Notes: a model not told the origin generated them from the sequence alone. A stretch of 64,000 nt of DNA from Ampelocalamus luodianensis (GCA_036346255.1 CM070628.1:22893840-22957839), one strand, 5' to 3'. Shown: positions 1-11,655, counted from the stretch's first letter. Program-made: numbers and translations.

Positions 1-1552
1 AAACTGTTGGGCTGCTGTATATAAATATCTTCATCCAACTCTCCATTTAGGAAAGCAGTCTTTACATCCATTTGATATATTTGGAGTTTGTATATGACAG
101 TTAGTGCTAAAAGCACTCGAATTATGGGCAAACGAGCCACGGGAGAGTATGTGTCAAAGTAGACTTCAGCCTCTTTTTGCATGAAACCCTTGGCCACTAA
201 ACGATCCTTGTACTTTTATATAGTACCATCGGGTCTTCGCTTTCTTTTGAAGATCCATTTGCAGTCCACTGGCTTGCATCTACTTGGAAGGTCTGTAACC
301 TCCCAAGTTCTATTAGCTATGATGGAATTCATCTCACTATGGACTGCTTCCTTCCAGATTCTCATCTGGAGATGCATATGCATCTAAAAGGGTTCGTGGA
401 TAGGTGACATAGTCATTGCCAAGGGACTTTTCAACTGCTTTGCCTTACTCCTCCTCAACTCCAATTCAGGAGCGGTGTTTTCCACACAAGGAAGAATAGA
501 GTATTCATATGAATCAGTAGGGATAATAACTTCATTTGCTCTTATAGGGAACATATTCTCAAAGAAAGTTGCATAACAAGATTCCATCATTACATTTGTA
601 GCAATGTCACCCACCTCGAATTTGATCAGTAGAAATTTATAAACCGTGTTGTGATGCGTGCATCCTAGAATGACATAATCAATTATCCCAGTACCAAGAT
701 TTCTTTTCTTTGGCAACAACACGTACACTTTTGCAAGGCAACCCAACATCCGAATAAATGATAAGTTAGGTTTCTTGTAGTTCCATATCCTTCATAAGGT
801 GTTTCCTCACGATTGCGATGTAGAACCCTATTTAGAACATAATTAGCTATGAGAACTGCTCCACCCTACCATGAGTTCGACATACCTGAACTCTGTAACA
901 TAGCATTAACCGAATCACAAATAGTTCGGTTCTTTCATTCGGCTACTCCATTTGATTGGGACGAGTATGGTGGAGTAGTTTCATGAATTATTCCACTTTC
1001 TTCATAGTATTGGTAAAATTCCTTAGAAATATATTCACCACCTCGGTCTGACCTTGACCATTTGATTTTTTTTTCAAGTTGGTTTTCCACCTCAGCTTTG
1101 TAAATCTTAAAATGTTCTAGTGCTTCATCTTTCGACTTAAGTAAATACAAGTAGCAATACTTAGGCACATCATCTATGAGAGTGAAGAAATAACGTTTGC
1201 CACCTTTTGTTATTATGCCATTCATCTCACACAGATCAGAATGGACTAGCTTAGGTGGTGAAGTGTTTAGCCCTTCAATGCTATGAAAAGGTTTTTAGGG
1301 CTACTTTGTTTGCACACACACCTCACACTTAGGGCCCTTCTCATACTTATAATTAGGAATTAAACTCATTTTGCTTAACCGGACAATGACTTTAAAGTTA
1401 ACATGATATAATCAAGAATGCCAAATATTATGAATTTTGTTGCAATGGGAAACATTAAGATTTACATTATTGAAATCAAGAACAGACAAGCAAAACATGA
1501 CTCCGCTATCATAACCTTTGCCCACAAAATTATTGAATTTGGTTAATACAAT
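1..1552 (-). mobile_element. Ty1/copia element 1, left (3') fragment
   Basis: This is the pol part of a minus-strand Ty1/copia retrotransposon; its 3' end lies beyond base 1. Read on the minus strand from 1552 downwards it gives the GAG-pre-integrase region, the integrase core, the linker and the start of reverse transcriptase. The same element resumes at 18123 (protease, gag) and 27001 (gag start, leader, LTR). Removing the gypsy element at 1553-18122 with one copy of its 5-bp target duplication brings the two copia parts back into the same reading frame, which confirms the split. Confidence 0.9.
1..1552 (-). pseudogene. copia pol remnant: pre-integrase zinc region, integrase core, start of reverse transcriptase
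   Basis: The segment would encode integrase and reverse transcriptase of a Ty1/copia polyprotein. 1290-1552 holds the His/Cys zinc region (an IWHS-x-LYHVN segment, then KCEVCVQTK) with in-frame stops. 935-1225 is a 96-codon open stretch with the core motifs FTLIDD, RSDRGGEY and SQSNGVAE, that is the D, D and E residues of the catalytic triad. 384-749 is the integrase-RT linker (GCLAKVYV, VILGCTHHN, ATFFENMFP). 1-380 reads as the RT start, ending near the MDVKTAFLNGELDED motif. Several frameshifts separate the pieces, so no functional product is expected. Confidence 0.88.
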
Positions 1553-2236
1553 CGACGAGGATTAAAACCTATGTATTATTTTTAACACATAAAAGATCAT
1601 ATGTCTTCATGGTCGTAACTCCTAAGGCTAACGACCGTCATGGTCGTAAGGATTCCAGAGGTTACATCGTGGGTACCCTGGTCGGAAGAGGTTCCGTACC
1701 TAGACCCCAACCAGCAACTGCTCGTAAAAGTAATGAACTAGCATCTGATCTAACTCCAAGAATATTCTGTACCATGTGATGAATGGAACACATGTTATAT
1801 TCTCCATACCATGTGACGTCTCATGATCCTAAGACACTGACAGTAACTACCACACGGTTAAACATCTCACAGATATTTAACTATGTGACATTTGACACTT
1901 CATCAACCGCCACCTCGCTCCGAACAGTCGCGATGCTTCCAACAGGCATCACTTTCAGGAGTAACTACCACCATTTCATCAATTACTTAAAGACAAACGT
2001 AGACAGCGGAACGGGGGGATAGATCACTAAGAAGGCAGGAGATCAGACTCTTTCCAGCGATCAAGATTGTGGAATAGCATACATTCTACTTGGTGTAATT
2101 AGGATTTGTCTACTACCTGGTCGCAGGCACCCCCTTTAATAGCCAGTTCATATCAATAAAGAGCAGTCCCATTCTCTCCCAAGAATTCTTCACCACCTCC
2201 TTCATTTATTTTGTAAGATTGGCGACTCGATCGTCA
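1553..2236 (+). repeat. 5' LTR of the Tat-like gypsy element
   Basis: 684 bp, matching 17442-18122 throughout. The end reads TCGTCA at 2231-2236. The start reads CGACGA where TGACGA is expected, so the first base pair has decayed. AATAAA at 2155-2160 could serve as a poly(A) signal. The LTR contains repeated GGTCGTAA-type motifs. Confidence 0.9.
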
Positions 2237-2241
2237 ATAGC

Positions 2242-2259
2242 TGGCGCCGTCCGTAGGGA
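2242..2259 (+). other. primer-binding site (tRNA-Asp-like)
   Basis: TGGCGCCGTCCGTAGGGA lies 5 bp after the LTR. The first nine bases match the 3' end complement expected for plant tRNA-Asp, the usual primer class of Tat and Athila gypsy elements; the rest is less exact. Primer identity is inference. Confidence 0.7.
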
Positions 2260-2371
2260 GGAAGGCGTTCAATTATTGAAGATTACTTCGCTCAAGCATT
2301 TCTCATCCATTCCTTCTTAGCATCGCTCATGTGGCTATGCCCGGACTTGGGATGAGAAAAACTGATTCGAC

Positions 2372-4530
2372 TTGGTGTACTACTCCAACCTCGACATGGA
2401 CGCATGTATTCGCACCATGGAACATGACGCAATGTCATCATCCTCCTCCTCCGTCGGCTCACTGGTCGTAGAGATTGATGAAATCGACCAAATGGAGGAA
2501 GACACGCCACCAGTGGCATCTACAGAGGAACCAACCATTCCGACCAGTTCGGAACGTCCAAGGACCTCTGAAATCCTGGTCCTTCTGACCAGCAAGAAGT
2601 GTGACAAAAGCTCAGCATCGCAACTCGAGGGTCAATATCCTCTCGATACGATCATGGTAACAGGTATTCACTAACAACTTATGGCCATTCAAGGGGCCAA
2701 TCGACATCTGGTAATGGTGTCGATGAAACTCCCACTGTGGTAGGCCAAGCGGGAATGATAAGGCTCAGCATACGATCGGCAATCCGTCGGATCAGGCTGA
2801 GTCCACCCCACAGACCTCAGGAGATACTAATCTCTGACCACTCTCCATCATGGAAACTCCTTACAGAAGTATTGGAAGGCTCTCCATTAGTTACGATGGA
2901 AGCTCGTTAGAAGATTACTGCAGGAGGCATAAGGTCAATGCGATCGGAGATACAGATCAAAATGCCATGTACGGTCCTACACAATCTACCTCACCACCAC
3001 CTGTTGGTAGAAATGGTACGGTCCCTCAAGCACCAAATGCCGGAGATAATAGAACTGATGGACGTCCATCAGTTAATTCACCTGGTTCTGCCCCCACCTC
3101 GCATAGCTGGTGGAACGGCATTCGGTAACAATACAAAACCTACAATGAGTTCGGGATATTCTGAATAATTTAGATCCTGCTCTAGCAGGAACCCCAGGTT
3201 ATGCTCAAATTGCAGGTCAAGTGTCGAAAATCATCCAGGCAAACCATGCAGCGTATAGAAATATACCGAGAGCGAAGGAGCTCGCAAAGTCACACGATGA
3301 CTTCATCCCAGTGCTCCTCCCTCAGCCGTGGACAACATGGACAAATGGAGGATCGACCGTCACCCAAACCCCCTCGTAGATTCCGACCAGGGAAGGCGAC
3401 TCTTCACAAAAGCCACTCCTCCTCGTCAAGAGGAACGACCACTTGATTCTGGTGACCTCAGGCATCATCTGAATCAAGTGGGTGGTCAAAGACATCATCA
3501 TAGCATCCACGACCGAATTGGGCACTAGATCCCAAGTATGCAAATCTGCGGAACCGATCTCCAACTGATTATAACCCGACTCCTCTTTAGAGAAGGCGCC
3601 ATGACTCCATTACGGGCTATCGAGCATTCTCAGCAGACTCCAAGCTGTTCGTTGGTCAGACAAGTTTCGACCAGCCAACATAGAGAAGTTCAATGGGACT
3701 TAGAACCCATTGGAATTTCTTGAGATATATTCTACTGCCATCAAAGTTGCTGGTGGTAATGACAACATAATGGCAAATTACTTGCCCACAATCCTTGAAG
3801 GATCTACCCAGTCATGGTTATTGAACCTGCCGATCGGATCTTTCAAGGGACGTACTCTAATCGCCAACTTTCAAGGGACGTACGACGACTCGGAAAGGAG
3901 GATGATCTTCATCGGATGAGTAGAAAACTAATGAAACCCTTTGACAATACATCAACAGATTCAGTCAGGTTCGAAACTCTATCCCTGAGATTGCAGAGTC
4001 TTCTATCATCTAGGCTTTTAAAGCAGGGCTAAGGAATCACCGGTTTACAAAGGATATTGCAATAAATCCCCCACGAACAACCGTCGAACTTTTTGACATG
4101 GTAGATAAATATGCAATCGCCAGTGAAGCGGTAGAGTGGTATGAAGCCATTGATTGAAAAGATAAAAAAAAAACCTCAACTAGGTCTGGAGAAAAATGAG
4201 AAGAAGAACAAAAAGTCTCTCAAGGCCAAAAAGAATCGTAAGCCCCGATAACAAGGAAGTCCTTGCGATTCCCGAAAAATTTACTAGGGACAAGAAAGAC
4301 TTTCCTGATTGAAACAAGGCTAAGGCTTCGACCAGTGAATACGAGAAAAATAAGAAGTGGTGTCCACTTCACCAGGCGACAGGGCATGATCTGCACTTGC
4401 GAACATGGCAAAGGAAATTGGAGGATTACTACTTAGGTAAAGGACCTTTTCCCTCCATAACGGAACTTGGGGAACCTAGTTCTAAGAAGGACAAAGTTGG
4501 CGACAAAGAAATAGAGTATCAGGAGCCTCG
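2372..4530 (+). pseudogene. gypsy gag remnant
   Basis: This would encode the capsid/nucleocapsid polyprotein. Only fragments are open. The first piece, 2372-2674, is acidic and Ser/Glu/Thr-rich. Around 3660-3870 the conserved gag core can be read: PANIEKFNG, then FLEIYSTAIKVAGG, NIMANYLPTILEG and SWLLNLPIGSF, the arrangement known from Tat gag. Near 4355-4440 a CxxH-type segment (KKWCPLHQATGHDL) ends the gag. Stops and frameshifts occur every few hundred bases. The last of these blocks runs toward the protease without a clear stop, as usual for a single gag-pol ORF. Confidence 0.8.
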
Positions 4531-4739
4531 AATCATACTGTGGACATGATCTTCAGTGGATCCTCCTCGTATGAATCTAGACATCACCTGAAGGCCGTGG
4601 TGTGTGAGGTCCACCTTGCCGAGTCTCTGATCACCGTCAAGTGTTCCAGATGGTCAGAAACTGTAATCTCCTTCAACAAAGAAGACTACCCATCCTGTCG
4701 ACTCGACTCAGGTAGGTTTTCTATCGTAGTTGAACCTAC

Positions 4740-5363
4740 TATTAACAATTATAAAGTTAATTGAGCCTTAATAGATGGAGGTAGTTCTTTAAATATTTTA
4801 TTTACGAGGAGCATTGGAAAAGATGCAGATTCCTAGGTCGAAGGTAAAACCCATGAAGTATGCCTTTCATGGCATAGTTCCTGGTTCTACCGCCAAACCG
4901 ATAGGATGGCTTTTCCCTACTGGTTACGTTTGGTAGGCCTAATAACTTCCGAACAGAAAAGATTTCATTTGATGTGGTGGATTTTGAAACTGCATACAAT
5001 GGGATCCTTGGTCGTCCGGCTCTAGTAAAATTCCTGATAGCCACACGCTATGGGTATCAGAGTTTAATAATGCCAGGACCAAAAGGAGTCATCACGGTTC
5101 GAGGTGATAAAAAAATGGCTTACGCATGTGATCGGAAATCCTTAGAACTGGTCGATGAGATTCCGACCAGGGAATCTAATCTGCCTACCATGCAGGTCAA
5201 GCACTCGAGGCCAACCATGGCGCCAAAGCCTTCTGACCAGACCGAAGAGGTACCAATCGGCAAAATCGCTCCTCAGGGAAGCGCCAACACACCATCTAGG
5301 TCAAAAAATGCTGATGCATTTGCCCGTAAGGTACTGGTCGAGGCAAGACTCGACCCCAAATAA
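4740..5363 (+). pseudogene. gypsy protease region
   Basis: The retroelement aspartic protease starts with ALIDGGSSLNILF near 4763-4800; DGGSS replaces the usual D-S/T-G and is typical of Tat elements. A frameshift follows. The C-terminal part is open at 4974-5363 (VDFETAYNGILGRPAL, then TRYGYQSLIMPGPKGV), ending in a Lys/Pro-rich linker to reverse transcriptase. The protease would cleave the polyprotein inside the particle. Not functional here. Confidence 0.8.
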
Positions 5364-5941
5364 GAAGAGTTGCTTGTCTCTTTCCTCCGAGCAAATCAGG
5401 ACGTATTCACCTGGCAGACATCTGACATGCCCGGAGTCCCCAGGGAGGTGATTGAGCACAGGCTAGCTCTCAAACATGACAAAAAACCGGTTAAGCAGAA
5501 GCTAAGGCGTTTCACACCTGATTGGAAGGAAGCAATTCAGTAGGAGATTGACAAGCTCCTCAAGGATGGATTCATTCGTGAGGTCGACCACCCAGAGTGG
5601 CTCGCTAATCCCGTAATGGTTAGAAAAAGCAATGGGAAATGGCGAATGCGTATTGACTTCACAGATCTTAATAAAGCTTGTCCGAAGGATGATTTTCCCC
5701 TTCCATGCATTGATCAACTTGTAGACTCCACTTCTGGGTGTGAGTTGTTAAGTTTTTTAGATGCGTACCCAGGGTACCACCAGATTAATATGAGTAAGGA
5801 CGATGAAGAGAAAACTTCCTTCATCACTCCATACGACACTTACTGTTATGTAAAAATTCCATTTGGACTTAAGAATGCTGGTACAACTTTTCAAAGGTTG
5901 ATGCAGAAAACCTTTAATCCACAGATAGGTCGAAATCTAGA
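5364..5941 (+). pseudogene. gypsy reverse transcriptase, N-terminal half (interrupted)
   Basis: This is the first half of the RT domain. Visible motifs are HRLALKHDKKPV (partly shifted), KWRMRIDFTDLNKACPKDDF, a SFLDAYPGYHQI block holding the first catalytic Asp, and FGLKNAGTTFQRLM. The open stretch 5616-5993 runs off into inserted DNA. It breaks at GRNL, just before the YIDD catalytic motif, because a solo LTR inserted at 5942; the second half resumes at 11656. The repeated CTAGA at 5937-5941 and 11656-11660 marks the insertion. Confidence 0.92.
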
Positions 5942-6553
5942 TGTAACACCCCAGCTCAGCATTGAGCCTAGAATGTTACTAAAATTAAATTAAAACAAAT
6001 ACTACTAAGACTCTTTACCAAATTTTTCAACAGAACCTCCTTTGTATAGTTAACTATACCGAGGTTCCAACAATTAATTATATCAATTAACAATAATCTC
6101 AATATCCAAGATCATTCAAGCATGGAAGATAGTCTAATGAGCATAATCAAAACTTGCTATTCTCCTTATTACAATTAAACTGAAACATTTAACCAATCAT
6201 ACGAGAATCTCAAACAGTTTGCTAATTATTAAAGTAAAGACTAAATGGTAGACGCCTTTAGGGTGAGTGGTAGTGAGTGCATCCAAACAACTACTCCCTC
6301 CCATGCATGCCATTCTTGCCAATTGTACCTAAAACACATCAAAGCAAGAGTGAGCCCAAAGACTCAGCAAGTATCAACAAGGCTAAAGCTAAGTTCATAG
6401 TCATAGCATCAATATACCAAAATAAACATTACACTAAACATAGTCTTCATGCTTATGTAATGCGACCAATGCAATGCACCTTTTAAACTTTATCTCTTTT
6501 TGCATTTTACCAGTAATGTGGGGTATACAACCGTCGATGTGTACCCTTGCCTG

Positions 6554-6732
6554 TGCCCTCTGGCATAGGGACCAAGAGCCTATACTCCACAAGTATAGAG
6601 ACCTTTGCCCATCATCTTCATGATGGGGACCTCTTTACTCATTGCCCACATTCCACGAATGTGGGGACCTCAAGCCCGTCATTTACATGACGGGGACCTC
6701 AACTATTTATACTTGGTCACCACGTGACCAAG
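6554..6732 (-). other. Tandem array of six short hairpins in the LTR
   Basis: Six inverted repeats follow one another, several separated by GGGGACCTC spacers (plus-strand text). Perfect stems are at 6580-6598 (7 bp), 6608-6627 (8 bp), 6645-6665 (9 bp), 6675-6694 (8 bp) and 6712-6732 (9 bp); a 4-bp stem lies at 6554-6565. Loops are 3-5 nt. The same six units occur in the other LTR copy at 59716-59893 with paired changes. Function unknown; position would be in the transcribed part of the LTR. Confidence 0.85.
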
Positions 6733-7827
6733 TCTCAATCATGCTTAAAACATGCATACGTACTATGACATCATCTTTCATACATAAGAATTCAACGTGT
6801 ACATAATAACATGTAAGCATTAACAACATACAAACGAAACTTTAACCATAACTTGCATTCACCAAGATAAATTGAAACTCATCACAATAACATCCATGCA
6901 TGGCTATTACGAGCAAAACACAAACAGTCTCAACATACAAGCATAAATATACTATAACCCGAATACTTGCCTTCCGCGATGCGACATGTTAGCCGGCAAA
7001 GGTGGTACTCCTAAACCCGAAGCTTCACCGCCTAAACAATCAAATAACTGAAATAAGGATATGATGAACACGACCCTACTGATTAACGTTCTATAACGCT
7101 TCCCCGGCGATTTAATATTTAACTAGAAACCCTAAACTGAAAACCAACGCATTCTGCCCAAAACCGCCTTTGGACAGCAGCACGGTAATTAACATATCTC
7201 ATGATATGGAACTCGAAAAGAGGTGAGCCCAGTTTCTGTGGATTCTTAACTGACCAATCTACAATACTCTAGTTGACGAGATAAACCAATTCGGCCAATA
7301 ACGTACGCTAACAGATGGTTGAACTTTCAGCACAGAAACTGTCTAACAGAAAAATCAGCAGTACTAAAACAATCATAAATTTTAATCTATAACTCCGAAT
7401 TGATCGTTCTTTAACAATATGGAAAGGTTATCAAATTGCCTACAATAACCTAGTTGGGTGAAAACCCAGATTCGTCCAATTACATTTTCATATTTTACGA
7501 ATTAACACAATTTTAAGAACCCGGGACTAACATCCCAGATCTTCTGTGCATAACTGAACTAGTCCCATGATCGGTGGCTAGCTCACACAGTAAACAAATG
7601 TGATAACACAACCATAAACGTTAAACGTTATTTAAATAACAACATAGTTGATTACAAGATAGCCTTATAGGGCAACATTAAATAAATACAGCGGAAGACG
7701 ATGAAGAAGTAGTGGAGTCCAGCTGATCTGCCACAGGCAATCGACTAGGGTAGCGGCCTAGTCGTCACGATCCACACCTGGTAACAAAGTTCTTCTCCTC
7801 TGAAATTTGTTTGCATTAAGCAAGTAT

Positions 7828-7846
7828 GAGCACAACTTCCGTGCTC
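7828..7846 (-). other. LTR hairpin GAGCAC...GTGCTC
   Basis: GAGCAC (7828-7833) and GTGCTC (7841-7846) pair across a 7-nt loop and are followed by GCAAG. The same hairpin with GAGTAC/GTACTC is at 36077-36101 and 40577-40593. It lies about 230 nt from this LTR's 3' end. Confidence 0.7.
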
Positions 7847-10128
7847 GCAAGTTACACCCGTCAAATAACAACATGTTATGCATAAATGGATGTAACAAAG
7901 GAAGGCTTATAGTGTTATTTATGCAAAAACAACATTTGACATTAAATATCATAATAAGTTCAAAAGCTCAAGTTTTAAATAATCAAAATTTGATTTTGAA
8001 TTGATAAAGATAGTGTAGGCACCAACCTAACACCAACATAAACACGGGCACCAACCCGGGGCTTCAACCCATAACTTTTCTCATGGACACCCATCCATGT
8101 CAAAACTATTTTACAAAAACATTTTGAAATCGAAGTCTAACATTGAGTGGCTTTGTCAGCATGTCCATGACCGTGGACACGGCTATTCGAATAGTTTTAC
8201 ACTCTGCATAGGTTGTACAACTTTACCCACAAAACATGAATTCTCTAGTTGTTTGGTATCCGTCGATACCACCGCTCACTACCTTAGGTAAGCAGTCTAG
8301 AGCACGTGTCAAGGTCTTTACAATGCGCCATTCCACCATAATCCTCCCTCGCCAAGGTTTCACCCCCTTTGGACTACCCGTCCGCAAGGTTCAGGCCCCC
8401 TCTTGCGCCAGGTGGGACTAACATAGGTCATAACATGACTACCCACCACACCAACGGAAATGACCATGATGGAACTTTGCAAATTAATCAGTCAGGTCCA
8501 GCCCATACAAGACATGTGGTAGTACGATGTGGTTTAGCAAGATGCGGCTCGAAGACCGGTCCTTAACTGACCTAGGCGACAACCAACAGAACCCTGGGCC
8601 TCAACCTACCCGGTTGAGCCCGTGCATAAACCTGCACCCACCAGACAATCAATTCGCCCAAGTCCAAACCATCATTTTATTTTATTTTATAAAGTCATTT
8701 ATAAAACTCCCATGACACACCAATGCCAAGGGTACAATTTAAACAACAGTTGAATTTTGGCTGAAATTCTCCAAATGAAACATATTTGGTCTATAAGCAT
8801 GGCTAAGCACAATATTTTCCAAAATGATCCCAGTTCATACTATCGTATCAACCAGGTTTAGACTAGGGTGACAACATGTTTGATTCAATTATCAAAATTG
8901 GCCATACAAAGGATTTTAGGCATAACTATAAATTTAAAACAGAAATTTAAAGTACTAAATATAAATAAGCATGCAATAATAATTTAAAACAGAATTTAAA
9001 TAATTTTAAATAATGGGTGCAAATATGATCAAGAATGTAACTTGCCTCGCTTGAGGTGAACAGATCAACTGACACTGAGGTGATGTTGTTTTTCTTAACA
9101 GGTTACCTAGTACTCACAAGTACTTTCTCCAGGTAGTCTATGTGTACAATCATGATGATCATACAGTCAAAATCAATCCTCTTATGTGCTCTTCAACGAC
9201 GTCGAAATCTGACTTTCCGAAGTCGTCGAAATCTATACGCGAAAATAAGCCAAATTCAAACTAAATTCAAATAAGATTCAAATCAACTCCAAATTGAATA
9301 ATTTTGGTATAGTTGGCTAGATCTTGAATTTAGATAAATTTAGAAATTTGAATGGGCTCAATCGGAGTTCGGATGCAAAAGATATGGGCTTTTGAAGTTT
9401 GAATTTACATGAAATGTTAGATTTAGGGTTTTTCTGGATTATTGGAATTATTTTTCTAAAGGAAAATAGCTTTATTGCGCAATGATGACATCAGCAGCTG
9501 GTTTTTGGAATTTAAAGAATTAAAATTAATTCCCTGACATGTGGGACCCACATGTATGTGACTTGGTGTATGGTGGACTGGGTTCATTGATTTTCGGACT
9601 GAGGGGGGTGGACCTTGCCACGCGGACGTGCCACGTGGACGGAGGGAAGGAGGTGGCGCTGATGCGGTGCCACAGTGGCGCGATGTGGCAATGGCGTGGC
9701 GTTGCAATGTCACCTTGGCACCAGCGGCGCTCGGGCCCCAATGGCACCGGTGAACGGCGGCCCGGCGAGGTCCGGCGAGGGCACTATTGGGTAGAGGAGA
9801 GTCCCACGAACCTGAGGCTCACCTTAGACGCACGATGACACGAAGGGATCGCCGACGGCGAGGACTTTGGCGGCGGCGGTTTTGGGGTCAACGAGGCAGC
9901 GGCGTTTGGGTGGCTCTCCGACGAAGCTAGCGCACGCACAGGGACGGCGAGGTGGTTGCGATGCCTCACGTGTGGTCGATGGGTGCGGTGTGGCTTGGAC
10001 GGCGCCGGAGACGAAGAACGAAGAAACCTCGGCGGCGCGGAGAAAAACTCGAAATCACGGCGATTGAAGGGAGGAGACGAGAAGTGGGTGATGGGGCGGT
10101 GTGAGGGAGAAAGAGGGCTCCCAGGGCT

Positions 10129-10138
10129 CTATTTATAG
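10129..10138 (-). promoter_or_regulatory. TATA box of the nested 3.4-kb LTR
   Basis: CTATAAATAG on the minus strand, followed downstream (lower coordinates) by a C/T-rich leader. Fits the LTR's minus orientation. Confidence 0.6.
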
Positions 10139-11510
10139 GGGCCGAAGGAGCACGAAAGAGGGAGATCGTGGGCGACGGGGATCACGGTGGCGGTTTCCGA
10201 TCCGGCAATTGTGCACACGATCGAGGGGGAAACGGGCGGGAACGGGCGCGATATGCCCGGGCGGTTTGACCGCGCACGCCCGCGCGAGGAGAGGAGGCGG
10301 GGATTGCGGCGGAGGCGAGCTTCGTGCGCGCGGTAATGGCGGGGTTGGGCGCGGCTTTGCGGGGAAGAAAGCGGGAAGAAGAAAGGCCCGGAGCTGTCGG
10401 ATTTTCATCCGACGGTGCGGAGATGGCGAGTAGCATGGAGGGATGGACGGCCGTCCGATTCAATCGGATGGTGGGGGAAAGGAGAGGGGAGCAGGTGTGC
10501 GTGCGGGCCGAGTGGAGTGGGCTGGCGGCTGCGTGGGCCAAGCGGGCCGGGGAAAAGGGGAAAAGGGGGATGGGCCGGGAGGTTTTAGGCCCAAAGGATT
10601 TTTAGGGTTTTCAATTCATTTTGCAATTTAAATATTCTGATTAATTCAAAATAGCTTTAGAAATTATCAAAATAAATCCAAAAATTATGGAATAAAACAC
10701 AGAAATTCCTTTATTTATTTTGGACTTAATAGAATTATCTCCAACTTAAAGTTGGCTTTTAATTTTTGCAAATAAGTTTGTTTTGGCTTTAAAATACTTA
10801 GGAAAAGCTTTAAAATTCCAGAAAATTCTAGAAATCAAGTAAATTTTTATTTTTCAAATTAAATCAAATAAAACTTCAAGAACTTTTAAATAAATTTCAC
10901 TTTTGAATTTTGAAATTTCAAAACAATTCAAATAAGGCAATGAAACTCTATCAAATTTCAGAAAAGCCAATAAAATATTAACTTTATTTTATTTTATTTT
11001 ATATTGGTAACATAACTTTGGAATGTTACAACAATAGTTTAATCTCGTCAGAAATCTGGACAACAGATACTAAAACGGTCATATCTCTTGACTCGAACGT
11101 CGGAATCAAGTGATATCGGTGGCCACAGAAAGGTAAGAACAACCTCTAGATATCTTTAGGAGATCAAAACTACTGGTTCGGCCTCTAAGATCGCGAAAAT
11201 GCCCACGCAACAATCTGGACAAATTGATGTGAACAGCAGACCGACATTGATCCAATCAAATCTATTCGATTTCTCCTCTACAACTAAACAACCAACGAAA
11301 ATCGAGAATCATTACCCTTGTAGAACCTTAGGGAGAGGCTGAATGATCCCCCACGAAGAAGATCCCTCGTCCCTCCTTTCGGCCAACCAATCTGCAGTCC
11401 TTCCTTCTTCTTCCTTTGCGAACACCGGCAGCGGGTAGGAGCGGCTCCAAGAGGCAAGGCACTGTAGCGGTGGCACTGTAGCTACAGTGCCAGCCTAGGG
11501 TTTCCCCCTT

Positions 11511-11520
11511 CTTTTATAGG
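11511..11520 (-). promoter_or_regulatory. TATA box of the 2.3-kb solo LTR
   Basis: CCTATAAAAG on the minus strand, about 140 bp from the LTR start at 11655. Confidence 0.6.
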
Positions 11521-11655
11521 TGGCCCGCCCCCCATGGGCCTCCTAGGCCAAGGCCCGAGGCCTACATTGCCGAAGAAAAGCGAAAAACCCATCTTTCTTA
11601 ATTATATTCTTCTCTTTTGAATGATTTCTTCCTTAGAATAAATCGGGGTATTACA

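Larger units (their letters stand above)
7599..11030 (-). mobile_element. Solo LTR of a second long-LTR family (3.4 kb), nested in the solo LTR above
   Basis: Ends are TGTGATAACAC on the left and GGAATGTTACA on the right; flanks are ACAAA (7594-7598) and ACAAT (11031-11035), a 5-bp target duplication with one change. Length is 3432 bp. It shares short blocks with the 4-kb LTRs at 29793 and 35672 (a GGCTATTCGAATAGTTTT block at 8181 followed by TGTAC...TACCCAC; ATCATACAGT near 9160), so it is the same broad type in the same orientation. A GC-rich stretch at 9600-10600 holds overlapping short ORFs on both strands, read here as LTR leader. No coding domain is recognised. Confidence 0.8.
5942..11655 (-). 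mobile_element. Solo LTR, long-LTR gypsy-type family (shared with 58158-60476), split by a further insertion
   Basis: The insert starts TGTAACACCCC and ends GGGGTATTACA and is flanked by perfect CTAGA repeats. Removing the nested element at 7599-11030 leaves about 2277 bp, close to the 2319-bp LTR at 58158-60476. The two share the hairpin array at 6554-6732 (reverse complement of 59716-59893) and the TGTAATACCCC tip. No interior or second LTR is present, so this is a solo LTR, the usual product of recombination between LTRs. A minus-strand TATA box fits the orientation. Confidence 0.87.

Noticed and set aside
6554..6732. CRISPR-like repeat-spacer pattern
   Set aside because: The repeats are palindromic units with different stems and the setting is a plant LTR.
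10101..10605. Several overlapping GC-rich ORFs on both strands
   Set aside because: They lie in the GC-rich leader part of a solo LTR, overlap in up to four frames, and have no domain. The same pattern recurs in other LTRs here (32279-33338, 38110-39148, 42593-43285, 58190-58746).
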